Of a stretch of DNA of 50,966 nucleotides, positions 42,687-50,966 are shown one piece after another. Within the stretch, counting starts at the first letter, position 1. Each line of letters opens with the position of its first letter. Under the pieces are notes generated by a model, which did no database searches, was not told the origin of the DNA, and worked only from the letters and a program-made list of their open reading frames with translations. The DNA is from Actinomycetota bacterium. GTDB taxonomy: Bacteria > Armatimonadota > SYMT01. Location: contig SYKE01000146.1 in the NCBI GenBank assembly GCA_005798285.1, forward strand, positions 1 to 50,966, in the 5' to 3' direction. Position numbers and translations under genes: made by a program.

Positions 42687-43215
42687 CGAAGTGGGGTTTG
42701 CCGCGCAGCAACTCTCCGAGTTCATCCGCAGCGACGACGATGACGAGCCGCGCCGCCGCTTTCGCCATGGAGGAATCTTTGAGGCTTCACCCAGCCATGT
42801 GAAGATCGTCGGTTTCCCCGGCAACATCGGCGAACTGGGCGACGTGCTGCGGGAGTACCTGCCGGACTCCATCCGACAGCGCGTGGCGACGACCATTCGG
42901 GAAGCTGTCGGCAAGGACCGTGCGGAGCGCGGGGGCCCCGAACCGCCCCATCCGCCCCATCCCCCGCACGCGCCTGAGGCCGGCTCACCGCCTCGGCCGC
43001 CTTCGGATCCGTTCGGAATGGCAGATGAAGGCACCGCCGAGCGCACACGGATGCAGCGGGAATTGGCAGCCATCGGCTCGCGCATCGCCGCCGTGGCGGG
43101 GCAGTTGGCGCTGCCGGATCTACCGCCCGGCGAAAGCGCCCGCATGGTGGAGGAACTGGGCGCCCTGACCCGGGCTCAGGCAGAACTCACGGCCCGACTG
43201 GCGGCAACCCATTGA
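42451..43215 (+). CDS. Unknown protein overlapping the ECF sigma gene
   Basis: I do not recognise this 254-residue protein. It begins with a helical segment (DLRRLARSLQGISKAARD) and an acidic middle. A linker rich in proline and histidine (PHPPHPPHAP) leads to a helical C-terminus (MQRELAAIGSRIAAVAGQL). There is no membrane segment. GGAG (42441-42444) precedes ATG 42451 by six bases, a good start. Its amino-acid composition is natural through the overlap, in contrast to the sigma tail, so this frame is the more credible one there. A regulator of the sigma factor is the obvious guess from position. Confidence 0.7.
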   Translation: MKRQDGCGETEESASDLRRLARSLQGISKAARDASLTGQFSGSRALAVRQYNSILRRLLSESRVEEDLFEPLPDSATFDEVGFAAQQLSEFIRSDDDDEPRRRFRHGGIFEASPSHVKIVGFPGNIGELGDVLREYLPDSIRQRVATTIREAVGKDRAERGGPEPPHPPHPPHAPEAGSPPRPPSDPFGMADEGTAERTRMQRELAAIGSRIAAVAGQLALPDLPPGESARMVEELGALTRAQAELTARLAATH

Positions 43216-43364
43216 GCCCGAACTCCCCGACCGATTTCACCGCACTCTCGACACACCAAGATCCCGAATCGGCATCCCTGAGGAGCCTGAACGACGATGA
43301 AACGAAACACCTTCACCCTGCGACCATCGGCTTTCGAGCCAGACACGTTCTAAACGTCTCGTTC

Positions 43365-43400
43365 CCGCGCACAGAGTCGGTGGAGCCACTCTGTGCGCGG
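43365..43400. terminator. Perfect 13-bp bidirectional hairpin
   Basis: CCGCGCACAGAGT (43365-43377) pairs exactly with 43388-43400 around a 10-base loop. It sits between the plus-strand ECF-linked gene and the convergent DUF1501 gene and should terminate one or both, though T-tracts are absent. Confidence 0.65.
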
Positions 43401-43411
43401 CGCGCTCCCGC

Positions 43412-44860
43412 TCAGGCGAGGAGGAACGGAAGCACCTCTCCCGCGACATCCGTCAGCCGGTAATCCCGGCCCTGGAAGCGGAATGTGAGCCGAGTGTGCT
43501 CCATTCCCAGCAAGTGCATCAGCGTGGCATGGAAGTCGTGTACGTGCACTTTGTTCTCCACCACGCTGTAGCCGAGCTCATCCGTCTTACCGACGGTAGC
43601 GCCGGCCTTGAAGCCTCCACCGGCGGCCCACATCGTGAATGCCTCAATGTGATGATCGCGGCCGGTCGTCTCCCGAGGCTCGCCCATCGGTGTGCGACCG
43701 AACTCGCCGCCCCAGATGACGATGGTGTCCTCCAGGAGACCGCGATTCTTCAGGTCCCGAACGAGGGCCGCGGCAGGACGGTCGGTTTCACGGCAAACCT
43801 GCTCCAGCGGCTTGCCCAGGTCGGCGCCGGCGCCACCGTGGTGGTCCCAGTCGGTGTGCCAGAGTTGCACGAAACGTACGCCCCGCTCGACGAGGCGTCG
43901 CGCCAGCAGGCAGTTCAGACCGAACGACGGGGTGCGGGGATCGGCGCCATACATCTCCAGAGTGGCGGCGCTCTCCTGGCCGAAATCCATCAACTCCGGG
44001 GCGCTCGTCTGCATCCGCGCGGCGATCTCGTAGGCGGAGATTCGAGTGGCGATCTCGGGGTCTCCCACCACCCCCAACCGCCCCTGATTGAGATCGCGAA
44101 CGGTCTCGAAGAACTCCCGCTGTCGGGCACCGTTGTAGCCGTTAGGGCTTGAGAGATTCACGATCGGTTGGGCGCCGGGCAGAAACGGCACGCCCTGGTA
44201 GGTGGTGGGCAGAAACCCCGACCCCCAGAGCGGAGTCCCGCCGCGCGGTCCGCGGGGGCCCGACTGAAGCACCACAAACCCGGGCAGGTCCTGGGCCTCG
44301 CTGCCAAGCCCGTAGGTCACCCACGCGCCAATGGAGGGCCGGCCAAACTGTGCCGAGCCGCTCTGCATGAACATCTTCGCAGGGCCGTGGTTGAACACGT
44401 CGGTGGACATCGATCGGATCAGACAAATGTCGTCGGCAATCGCACCCAGATGCGGCAGCAGATCGGAAATCTCGGCGCCCGACCGACCGTGCCGCACGAA
44501 CTCGCGCGCTCCGCCCAACAGCCGCGCATCCGGTTTCAAGAATGCGAAGCGCTTGCCCTCGACGAACGCGTTCGGCGGCGCCTGACCGTGCAGATCGCGG
44601 AGCTTCGGCTTGTTGTCGAAGAGCTCGAGCTGGCTCGGGCCGCCCGCCATGTGCATGTAGATGACTCGCTTCGCCCTCGCCGGCTTATGAGTCGGCTTTG
44701 GAGCCATCGGATTCGTGAGCAGATCGTCGCCGCCTCGCGCGACAGCCGGCGCGTCCTCCGCCAGAAGCCCGGCGAGAGCCACTCGCCCCAATCCGACGCC
44801 GCAATCTTTGAAGAAATGGCGTCGAGTGCGGATCAGCGCGTTTTCGAGTTCGGGGTGCAT
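43412..44860 (-). CDS. DUF1501 family protein paired with the PSCyt1 gene
   Basis: The 482-residue protein carries the classical DUF1501 leader (NALIRTRRHFFKDCGVGLG) and motifs KRVIYMHMAGGPSQLELFD, NHGPAKMFMQSG, LWHTDWDHHGG, and IWGGEFGRTPMGEP with TGRDHH. The subtype is that encoded next to PSCyt1/DUF1549/DUF1553 genes in Planctomycetota-like bacteria. The start is taken at 44860 because GGAGG lies five bases before it on the minus strand. Starting at 44896 would overlap the upstream gene and add 12 untypical residues. It is probably Tat-exported. Confidence 0.9.
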   Translation of the reverse strand: MHPELENALIRTRRHFFKDCGVGLGRVALAGLLAEDAPAVARGGDDLLTNPMAPKPTHKPARAKRVIYMHMAGGPSQLELFDNKPKLRDLHGQAPPNAFVEGKRFAFLKPDARLLGGAREFVRHGRSGAEISDLLPHLGAIADDICLIRSMSTDVFNHGPAKMFMQSGSAQFGRPSIGAWVTYGLGSEAQDLPGFVVLQSGPRGPRGGTPLWGSGFLPTTYQGVPFLPGAQPIVNLSSPNGYNGARQREFFETVRDLNQGRLGVVGDPEIATRISAYEIAARMQTSAPELMDFGQESAATLEMYGADPRTPSFGLNCLLARRLVERGVRFVQLWHTDWDHHGGAGADLGKPLEQVCRETDRPAAALVRDLKNRGLLEDTIVIWGGEFGRTPMGEPRETTGRDHHIEAFTMWAAGGGFKAGATVGKTDELGYSVVENKVHVHDFHATLMHLLGMEHTRLTFRFQGRDYRLTDVAGEVLPFLLA

Positions 44861-44888
44861 AGTCGCCTCCAGGCCAGGATGCCGAGAC

Positions 44889-47800
44889 TCACTCACGGGT
44901 GATGAATTCGTCGAGATTGATCAAGACGCGGGCAACGGACGTCCAGGCAGCGCCGGTTGCTCGGTCCACACCCGCAGGCAGATCGCGCGGGCTGACGGCC
45001 GCCGCGCCGGCAGCGTCATTGCGGAAGGCGGCTTCTTGCCCCTTCAGGTAGTTCAACAGCCGTCCCGCCTCATGCGATTCGGGTGAGCGGGAGAGCGCCC
45101 GGCGGAAGGCATACCGAATTCGCTGCTCGTCATCGGTTCCGCCCTCCTTCAAAGTCTTGTCCGCAAGCGCCTGCGCCATCTCCACAAAGGTCTGATCGTT
45201 CGCGAGCATCAATGCGCCGAGGGGAGTATTGGACCGACTGCGCCGGGTGCAGGCCGCCAGGGCGTTCGGAGCGTCGAACGTCGCGAACATCACGTACGGG
45301 TTGGACCGCCAGTGGAAGGTGTACATTCCCCGCCGGAAGCGATCCTCACCCTGGCTGGGGACCCAGTTCTTCTTGGTCTGGGAGAACAGGTCCAGATTGG
45401 CGGGCTGCGGCGGGTAGACGCTCGGACCACCCACCTTGCGGGAGAGCAGGCCGCAGGCCGCCAGACCCGTGTCCCGAATCGCTTCGGCCTCAAGACGGAA
45501 TCGCGATTGGCGCGCCAGGAGTCTGTTGTTCGGATCGATCTGCTTGAGTTCGGGCCGATGCTGCGACGACTGCCGGTACGTCGCCGATGTCACGATCAAT
45601 CGAAGCAGTTTCTTCTGCGACCAGCCGCAGGCATGCCGGTTCGAGGATTGTCCCGACTCCCGGAACGTGGCCGCGAGCCAGTCGAGGAGTGCGGGGTGCG
45701 ACGGCGGCGTGCCCTGGGTCCCGAAGTCGTTCTCGGTTTCAACCAGTCCCGTGCCGAAGAGCGCCTGCCAGATGCGGTTGACGGTAACGCGGGGGGTCAG
45801 CGGATTCTCGGGCGAAACCAGCCAGCGCGCCAGATCCAGGCGGGTCGGCGCTGCGGGAGCGCCGCGGAGCGCCGGGAGCGCCGCCGGCACATCGGGATAG
45901 ACCCGCACACCCTTGCGGAGGAAGTCGCCCCGAATCATCAGGTGCGTCTCGCGCGGGGCGGGAAGTTCCTTCAGCACGAGAGTGCTTGGAATACTCTTTT
46001 CGATCTCCTTGTCTCGGGCATCGAGCCGCGCCACCTCCGCAGCCAACATCCCTCGCTGGGGGTCGGTGCGCGAGAATTCGGCGACAAGGAGTTTCTTCTG
46101 AGCCGCCGTCCGGCGATTCTCGGGAAGCTTGAGAGCGGCAACCGCATCCGGCTTCAGGAGCACCGCCGCTTCCCGCGCCGGCACGTCTCCCAGGCTCAGT
46201 CGAAACCGGCCCAACTGGTAGCGTCGGTTGACATGCCGATGGATGAGACGGACTTCCAACGACGAGCCGGCCGGGAGATCGACGGGGGTTTTGAAGTTGA
46301 AGATCGCTGTTCGTGCCGTATTGAGACTGCCCTGGCCCGGCTCCACGTTGATCGCCCAGCCGGTTTTGGGGTCGCCGTCCACAGCCATCCCGACGCCAAA
46401 ATCGGTCTGCGAGTGGTCGGCCGAGGCGGCCGCCAGTTCCAGGCGACGCGAGCGCGTCTGTCCGGGGATACGGGCGCTGACTTCAACTTCGGTGAGCAAG
46501 AAGTTGCCGCGGGCGAAGCCGGGGCCGGAGCGAGGCAAGGAAGGGTCGGTGAGCGCCTCCAGGCGGAGCGCGGAGACGCGGCCCGTCGCCTCACCCACCA
46601 CGAGATAGTCATCGTTATCGGGAACGGGTTCGGCCGCCAGAAGCGACCCGTCATCCATCGCCCGGAGCGAAGTCCCCTCCGCCGAAGAGAACTCTCGGGG
46701 CTTGAGAACGCTCCAGCTCCAGCCGGCCTGCCGGCGGGCCAACTCTTCCCACGCCTTCCGGCCCGCCTCGGGGTCCTTCTCCAGCGCGGCCAGCCGCGCG
46801 CGCGCCGCCTTCAACTCGCCGGCCAGCGCGGCCCGCTGCTTGGCCTGCTCGGGTTCCGGAAAGCTCAGGGTGGGCTCGTCCTGATTGTTCAGAAAGGCGA
46901 AGAACTGATAGTACTCCTTCTGCGTGATCGGATCGTACTTGTGCGTGTGGCACTGCGCGCAGCCGAGGGTCAGCCCCAACCAGGTGGCGCCCGTCGTGTT
47001 CACTCGATCCACGACAGACTCAACTCGGAACTGCTCCTTATCCGTGCCGCCCTCCTCGTTGATCTGCGTGTTCCGATGGAATCCGGTGGCGATCACCTGA
47101 TCGGGGGTCGCGGAAGGCAGCATGTCGCCGGCAAGTTGCTCGATCGTAAACTGGTCGAACGGCAGATCCCGATTGAGGGCGCCGATGACCCAATCGCGAT
47201 ATCGCCACACCGAGCGAGCGCTGTCGATGGTGAAGCCGTTCGAATCGGCGTATCTCGCCAGGTCCAACCAGCGGCGGGCCCACCGCTCGCCGTAATGCGG
47301 GGACGAAAGCAACCGGTCCACCAGCCGCTCGTTCGCCCCCGGTCGCCGGTCGGCTAGAAACGCATCCACATCCTCGGGCGTGGGCGGCAGGCCGGTGAGA
47401 TCGAGTGAAAGGCGCCGAATCAACGTCACCCGGTCCGCCGGCGGCGACGGTCGGATGCCGCGCTTTTCCAGTTCCGCGAGAACGAAGGAGTCGATGGGAT
47501 TCTGCGGCCAGGTCTTCAGCCGGACCGACGGCGGTTGTGCGAGCCTGATGGGCTGGAAGGACCAGTGTGAAACCGTCTTCCGAATCGCGGGAACCCGATC
47601 TTCCGGGCCGGAGGCGCCCTGATCCACCCAACGTCGGAGCAGGTCCACCTCGGGCTCGGTGAGGGCGGCGCCGCTGGGCGGCATTCGCTTCTTGGGGTCC
47701 TTCGAGACCACGCGGTCGATGAGCGGGCTGTGGGCGCTGTCCCCGGGATGGACGGCGGCTCCCGCGTCTCCGCCGTCGAGGAGCGCCGTGCGGAGATCCG

Positions 47801-48032
47801 CCCGGAAGCCGTTGCGCTGAAGCTTCTCTCCGTGGCACGCGGCGCATCGAGCCAGAAGAAGCGGCCGAACCTGCTTCTCGAAGGACACGGGCTCCGTCTG
47901 GGGAGCGGCAGCGCTCGAAGCCCATGCCGCAGTCATCGCCCCGGCGAGCCCGGAGAGACTCAGCAGTCCGAGCCCCACAGCGCGAGGAACCCGCCGAACC
48001 GTTCGACCCATCATCCAGCCGTTTTTCACCAC
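44889..48032 (-). CDS. PSCyt1/DUF1549/DUF1553 cytochrome-type protein
   Basis: A 1047-residue exported protein. After the signal region, a PSCyt1 c-type haem domain has CAACH (C63-H67). DUF1549 follows with PQNPIDSFVLAELEKRG near 180 and a second haem motif CAQCH in LTLGCAQCHTHKYDP. A helical coil and a beta-rich insert (about 400-630) follow. DUF1553 ends the protein with RLDLARWLVSPENPLTPRV and VNRIWQALFG. The order is standard. Its role in periplasmic polysaccharide or sulfated-sugar metabolism is suspected but unproven. It is immediately upstream of the DUF1501 gene (28 bases), the usual pair. Confidence 0.92.
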   Translation of the reverse strand: MVKNGWMMGRTVRRVPRAVGLGLLSLSGLAGAMTAAWASSAAAPQTEPVSFEKQVRPLLLARCAACHGEKLQRNGFRADLRTALLDGGDAGAAVHPGDSAHSPLIDRVVSKDPKKRMPPSGAALTEPEVDLLRRWVDQGASGPEDRVPAIRKTVSHWSFQPIRLAQPPSVRLKTWPQNPIDSFVLAELEKRGIRPSPPADRVTLIRRLSLDLTGLPPTPEDVDAFLADRRPGANERLVDRLLSSPHYGERWARRWLDLARYADSNGFTIDSARSVWRYRDWVIGALNRDLPFDQFTIEQLAGDMLPSATPDQVIATGFHRNTQINEEGGTDKEQFRVESVVDRVNTTGATWLGLTLGCAQCHTHKYDPITQKEYYQFFAFLNNQDEPTLSFPEPEQAKQRAALAGELKAARARLAALEKDPEAGRKAWEELARRQAGWSWSVLKPREFSSAEGTSLRAMDDGSLLAAEPVPDNDDYLVVGEATGRVSALRLEALTDPSLPRSGPGFARGNFLLTEVEVSARIPGQTRSRRLELAAASADHSQTDFGVGMAVDGDPKTGWAINVEPGQGSLNTARTAIFNFKTPVDLPAGSSLEVRLIHRHVNRRYQLGRFRLSLGDVPAREAAVLLKPDAVAALKLPENRRTAAQKKLLVAEFSRTDPQRGMLAAEVARLDARDKEIEKSIPSTLVLKELPAPRETHLMIRGDFLRKGVRVYPDVPAALPALRGAPAAPTRLDLARWLVSPENPLTPRVTVNRIWQALFGTGLVETENDFGTQGTPPSHPALLDWLAATFRESGQSSNRHACGWSQKKLLRLIVTSATYRQSSQHRPELKQIDPNNRLLARQSRFRLEAEAIRDTGLAACGLLSRKVGGPSVYPPQPANLDLFSQTKKNWVPSQGEDRFRRGMYTFHWRSNPYVMFATFDAPNALAACTRRSRSNTPLGALMLANDQTFVEMAQALADKTLKEGGTDDEQRIRYAFRRALSRSPESHEAGRLLNYLKGQEAAFRNDAAGAAAVSPRDLPAGVDRATGAAWTSVARVLINLDEFITRE

Positions 48033-48129
48033 GCTGCTGCCTCTTCGTTCCCAGTCGCCCCGAGGTCGTCCGATCTCGAGGCGTACAGATTCTGCGACAC
48101 AAAAACCCGACGGGGGTTTCTTGCCGCCG

Positions 48130-49575
48130 CTACGGACTTGCGGGCGCGGTTACCTCGAACCGTCCAGTGCTCACCGCAATCAGCCCGGCGAGGATCACGG
48201 CCGCCATCCCTGCCAGCAGCGGAAGGGAGACGCGCTTTACCAGCACCGCTGCCGAGGTGCCCGTCAGAGATCCGGACATCAACGCCACCGCTGCAACCGG
48301 AGACATGGTTCGGCCGGCCGCAGCGCCCAGACTCACCAGTACCCCGACGAATTCGGGAGCCACTCCGATGTGACCGGCAGGCTCGCCGAAGAACCGAAAC
48401 AGGCTCTGCGTCGCCGCAATCCCTGAACCGGACACAAAAGCAAACCCCATCGAGACCAGCACCGAGGACGGCACCAGGAGTCCCGGCGCCCCTCGAACCA
48501 CACCGTGGATCGCCTGGTCCAGACCAATCTGCTTGATCCCCTCCCCGAAGCAGGTCGCGACCACGATCAGCGACACGATGTTCGCATAGGCGTACCCGGC
48601 GCCTTCGAAAAACGAGCCGGCCACCTTGCCGATCTTTCGGAAATCGGTGAGCGCCGCCACCACAACGCCCACGATCATCGCAGCGCCGATCAACCGGCTG
48701 CTGAAGGCCTCCTGCGCCGCCCGGGCAAACGTGGGCTGTTTCAAAGTCTCGCTGGCATCCTGAAGGATTGAAACCGCCTCTTTGGGGCCGACCAGCCACT
48801 CTCTCGGAATCTCAAGCACTCGAAACGGTTCGGCAACCAGAAACAGCAGCGCCAGTGGAAGCAGCGGGACCGCCGCCTTGATGAGGCTGATGGGGAGCTC
48901 CACTCCCGCGCTCGCCGGAACCGGTTCTTCGCGCTCCGCGCCGACGGCGGCACGCTCGAACTTCCGGCTGAGCCCCCAGAAAACGAGCGTGGCAATCCCC
49001 AGATGAAGCAAGTTGAACGGGAGCATGATCCCAACGAGCCGGGCCCCACTCGGCGCCGGGTAGCCCAGCGCCGATGTTCCCTGGATGATGGTGCGAAACT
49101 CGGGAGCCCCCTGGTTGAGGAGTTCGCCGCCGATAGACGCCCCCAGCAGCAACGCCGCCCCTGCGGTCTCCGGAGTAACCCGGGCAGCCAGGAGGAGCGG
49201 GATCAGTACGGAGCCGATGGAGACGGCTGTGCTGGTTTGACTGACCACTGGAATGTTGACCAGGAACCCCACCGCCACCGCGCCCGGGATCAGCAGCGAG
49301 CGCACCCGCCGAAGCGGCCGAACCAGCAGCCGTACCAGGTGCTGATCGCATTCGGTGAGCCGCAAGACGTGGGCAAACCCCATGGCGCTGCAGAGCGGAA
49401 TCACGTACTCGCCGTTCGTCATGCCGCTGAAGAACTTCTGAACCACCGCGGCAGCCTGACCGGAAATCGCACCGAGAAGCAGGCCCGCACAGAGGAGCGC
49501 CAGCCGTACGTCGACCTTTCGCAGCACCGCGTAGATCGCGGCGGCAATTATCGCTACCCCCAGAACCAGCAGCAT
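48130..49575 (-). CDS. dcuC: DcuC-family C4-dicarboxylate transporter
   Basis: The 481-residue protein has about 12 membrane segments and DcuC signature blocks: MGFAHVLRLTECDQHLVRLL, VNIPVVSQTSTAVSIG, and GASIGGELLNQGAPEF, with a second set in the C-terminal half. DcuC carries fumarate/succinate or related dicarboxylates across the inner membrane. A GGGGAGGG site precedes the start at 49575. Many uncultured bacteria have DcuC-like proteins of unknown substrate, so the substrate is inferred. It lies upstream of the PSCyt1 gene on the same strand but is not coupled. Confidence 0.82.
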   Translation of the reverse strand: MLLVLGVAIIAAAIYAVLRKVDVRLALLCAGLLLGAISGQAAAVVQKFFSGMTNGEYVIPLCSAMGFAHVLRLTECDQHLVRLLVRPLRRVRSLLIPGAVAVGFLVNIPVVSQTSTAVSIGSVLIPLLLAARVTPETAGAALLLGASIGGELLNQGAPEFRTIIQGTSALGYPAPSGARLVGIMLPFNLLHLGIATLVFWGLSRKFERAAVGAEREEPVPASAGVELPISLIKAAVPLLPLALLFLVAEPFRVLEIPREWLVGPKEAVSILQDASETLKQPTFARAAQEAFSSRLIGAAMIVGVVVAALTDFRKIGKVAGSFFEGAGYAYANIVSLIVVATCFGEGIKQIGLDQAIHGVVRGAPGLLVPSSVLVSMGFAFVSGSGIAATQSLFRFFGEPAGHIGVAPEFVGVLVSLGAAAGRTMSPVAAVALMSGSLTGTSAAVLVKRVSLPLLAGMAAVILAGLIAVSTGRFEVTAPASP

Positions 49576-49720
49576 CGCGCCCTCCCCGCTTGTGTTGGAC
49601 CGATCTAGAAGCCGACCCTGCCGTGACTCTGGAATCTTTCCGTCAGTCGGAGACTCTCAATGGCTTCGAACGCAGCGCGGTTGGGTATAACTCATCGTAC
49701 GCTCACCGAGAGGAGCCCTT

Positions 49721-50002
49721 GTGTCGAGTCAGGTAGAGAGGGAAGCCGACAACGTCGTAGCCAACGAAGTTGAAACGGCCGCAGAGGTTGTTGAAGTAGC
49801 CGAGGCTGTCACAGCAGACGCCTCTGAAGCTGATAGCACGGCGAAGGCGCGGTACGATCGGGAGCACATGTCCCGTATCGGCAAGCTGGGGTCGCAAGCT
49901 GTGGTGAAGAAGTACGGTCTCAGATTCTACTCCGAGATCGCCCGCAGGAATCGGGGACGCGCCAAAAAGCGCGCCTCGACGACAGAGCCGGAACAGGCCT
50001 GA
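49721..50002 (+). CDS. Small protein: acidic N-terminus, basic KGG-like C-terminus
   Basis: The 93 residues split in two. The first half is acidic and valine/alanine/glutamate-rich (VETAAEVVEVAEAV). The second, from MSRIGKLGSQAVVKKYG to RNRGRAKKR, resembles stress-related KGG/RIG-type small basic motifs that bind nucleic acid. I cannot name the family. AGGAG at 49711-49715 sits five bases before GTG 49721. A perfect hairpin ends the unit. Confidence 0.7.
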   Translation: MSSQVEREADNVVANEVETAAEVVEVAEAVTADASEADSTAKARYDREHMSRIGKLGSQAVVKKYGLRFYSEIARRNRGRAKKRASTTEPEQA

Positions 50003-50010
50003 TCCGTTTG

Positions 50011-50034
50011 AACGGCCGGGGACACCCGGCCGTT
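50011..50034 (+). terminator. Terminator after the small protein
   Basis: AACGGCCGGG (50011-50020) pairs perfectly with 50025-50034 around GACA. GCTTTC follows, a poor T-tract. It separates the small gene from the thioredoxin-like gene. Confidence 0.6.
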
Positions 50035-50082
50035 GCTTTCTCCCACGAGCCCATCTCGGATAGACCGCCGGACGGAGCGCCT

Positions 50083-50613
50083 GTGCCCGCGTTGGTGAAG
50101 AAACTCCTTGCAATCGTCGCCGCCGTTCTGGTGGTGGGAATCGGCTTGGAGTTCGTTCGTGCGGCCCTGCAGTCGGGTCGAGTGCGTCCCTTTACCGCGA
50201 CCGAGTTGAACGGGCAGCCCTTCAGCATCGAGAGCGCGTACGGCAAGGGACCGATTCTTCTCTGCTTCTTCGCCACCTGGTGCAGCCCGTGCCGAATGGA
50301 GATCCCCGAGATCCTCCGGTTGGACGAGCAGTATCGGCCGGACGGGCTGCAGGTGATCTACCTCACGCAGGAGGATGCCGCCACCATCAAGGCGGATGCC
50401 CAGATCTCAGCGCTTCCTTTCCGGATGCTCGTGAACGCTACAGACGCCTTCGAGAAACATCGTGTGGAGAGCCTGCCCCGAACCATGCTGGTGTCGCCCA
50501 CTGGAGATATCCAACTGGAATTGTCCGGCGTGAGCGAGTCCGGTTTGAGACAGCTCCGAGAAAAGGTCTCGGAACTCATCCCAACCGAGGGAAGCGCGCG
50601 GCGATCGGATTAG
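50083..50613 (+). CDS. TlpA/ResA-like membrane-anchored thioredoxin
   Basis: A 176-residue protein with one N-terminal membrane anchor (about 8-25) and a periplasmic thioredoxin fold. The redox motif is WCSPC (cysteines 67 and 70), and LPRTMLV holds the cis-proline. The TlpA-type LNGQPFSIES lead-in and CFFATWCSPC are typical. Such proteins reduce apocytochrome c or other periplasmic thiols, which would fit the haem motifs in the PSCyt1 protein. GTG 50083 with GGAG at 50074-50077 is preferred; the open frame starts at 50008. Confidence 0.85.
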   Translation: MPALVKKLLAIVAAVLVVGIGLEFVRAALQSGRVRPFTATELNGQPFSIESAYGKGPILLCFFATWCSPCRMEIPEILRLDEQYRPDGLQVIYLTQEDAATIKADAQISALPFRMLVNATDAFEKHRVESLPRTMLVSPTGDIQLELSGVSESGLRQLREKVSELIPTEGSARRSD

Positions 50614-50620
50614 CCGCAGC

Positions 50621-50966
50621 TCAGGCGCTTGCTGTGCTGCCCCAATCGAGCGCGAAGTCCATGGCCCGCACCGAGTGAGTAAGCGCGCCGATGGAGATCA
50701 GGTCCACGCCGCACTCAGCGACTGCCCGAATCGTCTCTTCCCGAATGCCGCCCGACGCCTCGGTTAAGGCGCGGCCCCGAGCCAGATCCACGGCGCGAGT
50801 TAGCGTCTCCGGTGACATATTGTCCAGCAGCAGCAGGTCCGCGCGGGCATCGAGCGCCTCGGCGACCTGATTCAGGTCCTCCACCTCGACCTCAACCTTC
50901 AGTAGATGGGGCGCCCCTCGGCGGGCTGCCGACACGGCGGCGCTGATCCCTCCCGCTGCGGCAATG
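50621..50966 (-). CDS. nadC: Nicotinate-nucleotide pyrophosphorylase, C-terminal part (partial)
   Basis: The gene continues beyond the window edge. The visible end has AAAGGIS, LLKVEVEVEDLNQ, LLLDNMSPE, LTEASGGI and GVDLISIGALTHS, which are the phosphate- and quinolinate-binding blocks of NadC. The enzyme makes nicotinate mononucleotide from quinolinate and PRPP in NAD synthesis. About 115 codons of the usual 280 are present; the 5' part is missing only because of the window edge. Confidence 0.93.
   Translation of the reverse strand, partial: IAAAGGISAAVSAARRGAPHLLKVEVEVEDLNQVAEALDARADLLLLDNMSPETLTRAVDLARGRALTEASGGIREETIRAVAECGVDLISIGALTHSVRAMDFALDWGSTASA

Noticed and set aside
45312-47357. 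Long open frame on the plus strand (681 codons)
   Set aside because: It is the antisense shadow of the PSCyt1/DUF1549/DUF1553 gene, whose motifs are unmistakable on the minus strand.
49668-49691. TATAAC as a -10 promoter box before the small protein gene
   Set aside because: The -10 is plausible but no matching -35 lies 16-18 bases upstream; the evidence is too thin to list as a feature.

Overview
The window is about 51 kb of GC-rich, densely coding bacterial chromosome from a Gram-negative (diderm) organism. Signs of two membranes are the C-terminal beta-barrel signatures of two secreted proteins, signal peptides on many products, a bifunctional class A penicillin-binding protein and a TlpA-type thioredoxin. 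Two DUF1501 proteins, a PSCyt1/DUF1549/DUF1553 cytochrome protein and a phytanoyl-CoA dioxygenase-like protein are typical of Planctomycetota, Verrucomicrobiota, Acidobacteriota and uncultured phyla such as Latescibacterota. The only universal marker is the last 23 codons of rplL, so I cannot name the phylum. No rRNA, CRISPR array, transposase, integrase or phage gene was recognised. One tRNA (Pro, anticodon TGG) is present.

Layout. 1-139: 3' end of rplL and a strong terminator, with no rpoB after it. 139-564: no recognisable gene. 565-6793: Gfo/Idh/MocA oxidoreductase, diguanylate cyclase, a KdgD-like sugar-acid dehydratase, thioredoxin, a very acidic thrombospondin-type-3 repeat protein, and an M42-like peptidase whose reading frame is cut by one stop codon. 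6790-10296: a 999-residue hybrid histidine kinase and a CrcB fluoride channel. 10330-14901: a compact cluster of a small membrane protein, a tubulin/FtsZ-like protein and a zinc-ribbon P-loop ATPase. Two tandem paralogous putative outer-membrane barrels (15102-17658) follow on the same strand. This is the most interesting region. 17743-19949: a translationally coupled DUF1501 and beta-propeller pair.

20043-24821: esterase, 2-hydroxyacid dehydrogenase, SMP-30-like lactonase, the decayed end of a cytochrome c peroxidase, and a membrane transglutaminase-like protein coupled to PBP1A (24818-26968). 27142-34126: a same-strand run of exported or membrane proteins (phosphodiester glycosidase, YdjY-like, polytopic protein, SurA/PpiC isomerase, squalene-cyclase-fold protein) ending in a MoxR ATPase. 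34214-38561: tRNA-Pro, pentapeptide-repeat protein, tandem universal stress protein, CdsA, PhyH-like enzyme, a His-rich mini-protein and a cysteine-less MGMT-like protein. 38565-43215: a DUF6817-M14 peptidase fusion, PrsW-like protease, LCM-type methyltransferase, and an ECF sigma factor that overlaps a novel downstream gene. 43412-50966: the DUF1501/PSCyt1 pair, a DcuC-type transporter, a small acidic/basic protein, a TlpA-like thioredoxin, and the 3' part of nadC.

Many neighbours are linked by ATGA, GTGA or TGATG overlaps (6790, 10655, 19122, 24821, 29298, 31924), which points to several real operons. Starts were chosen where a Shine-Dalgarno sequence was visible; the evidence says where this was not possible.
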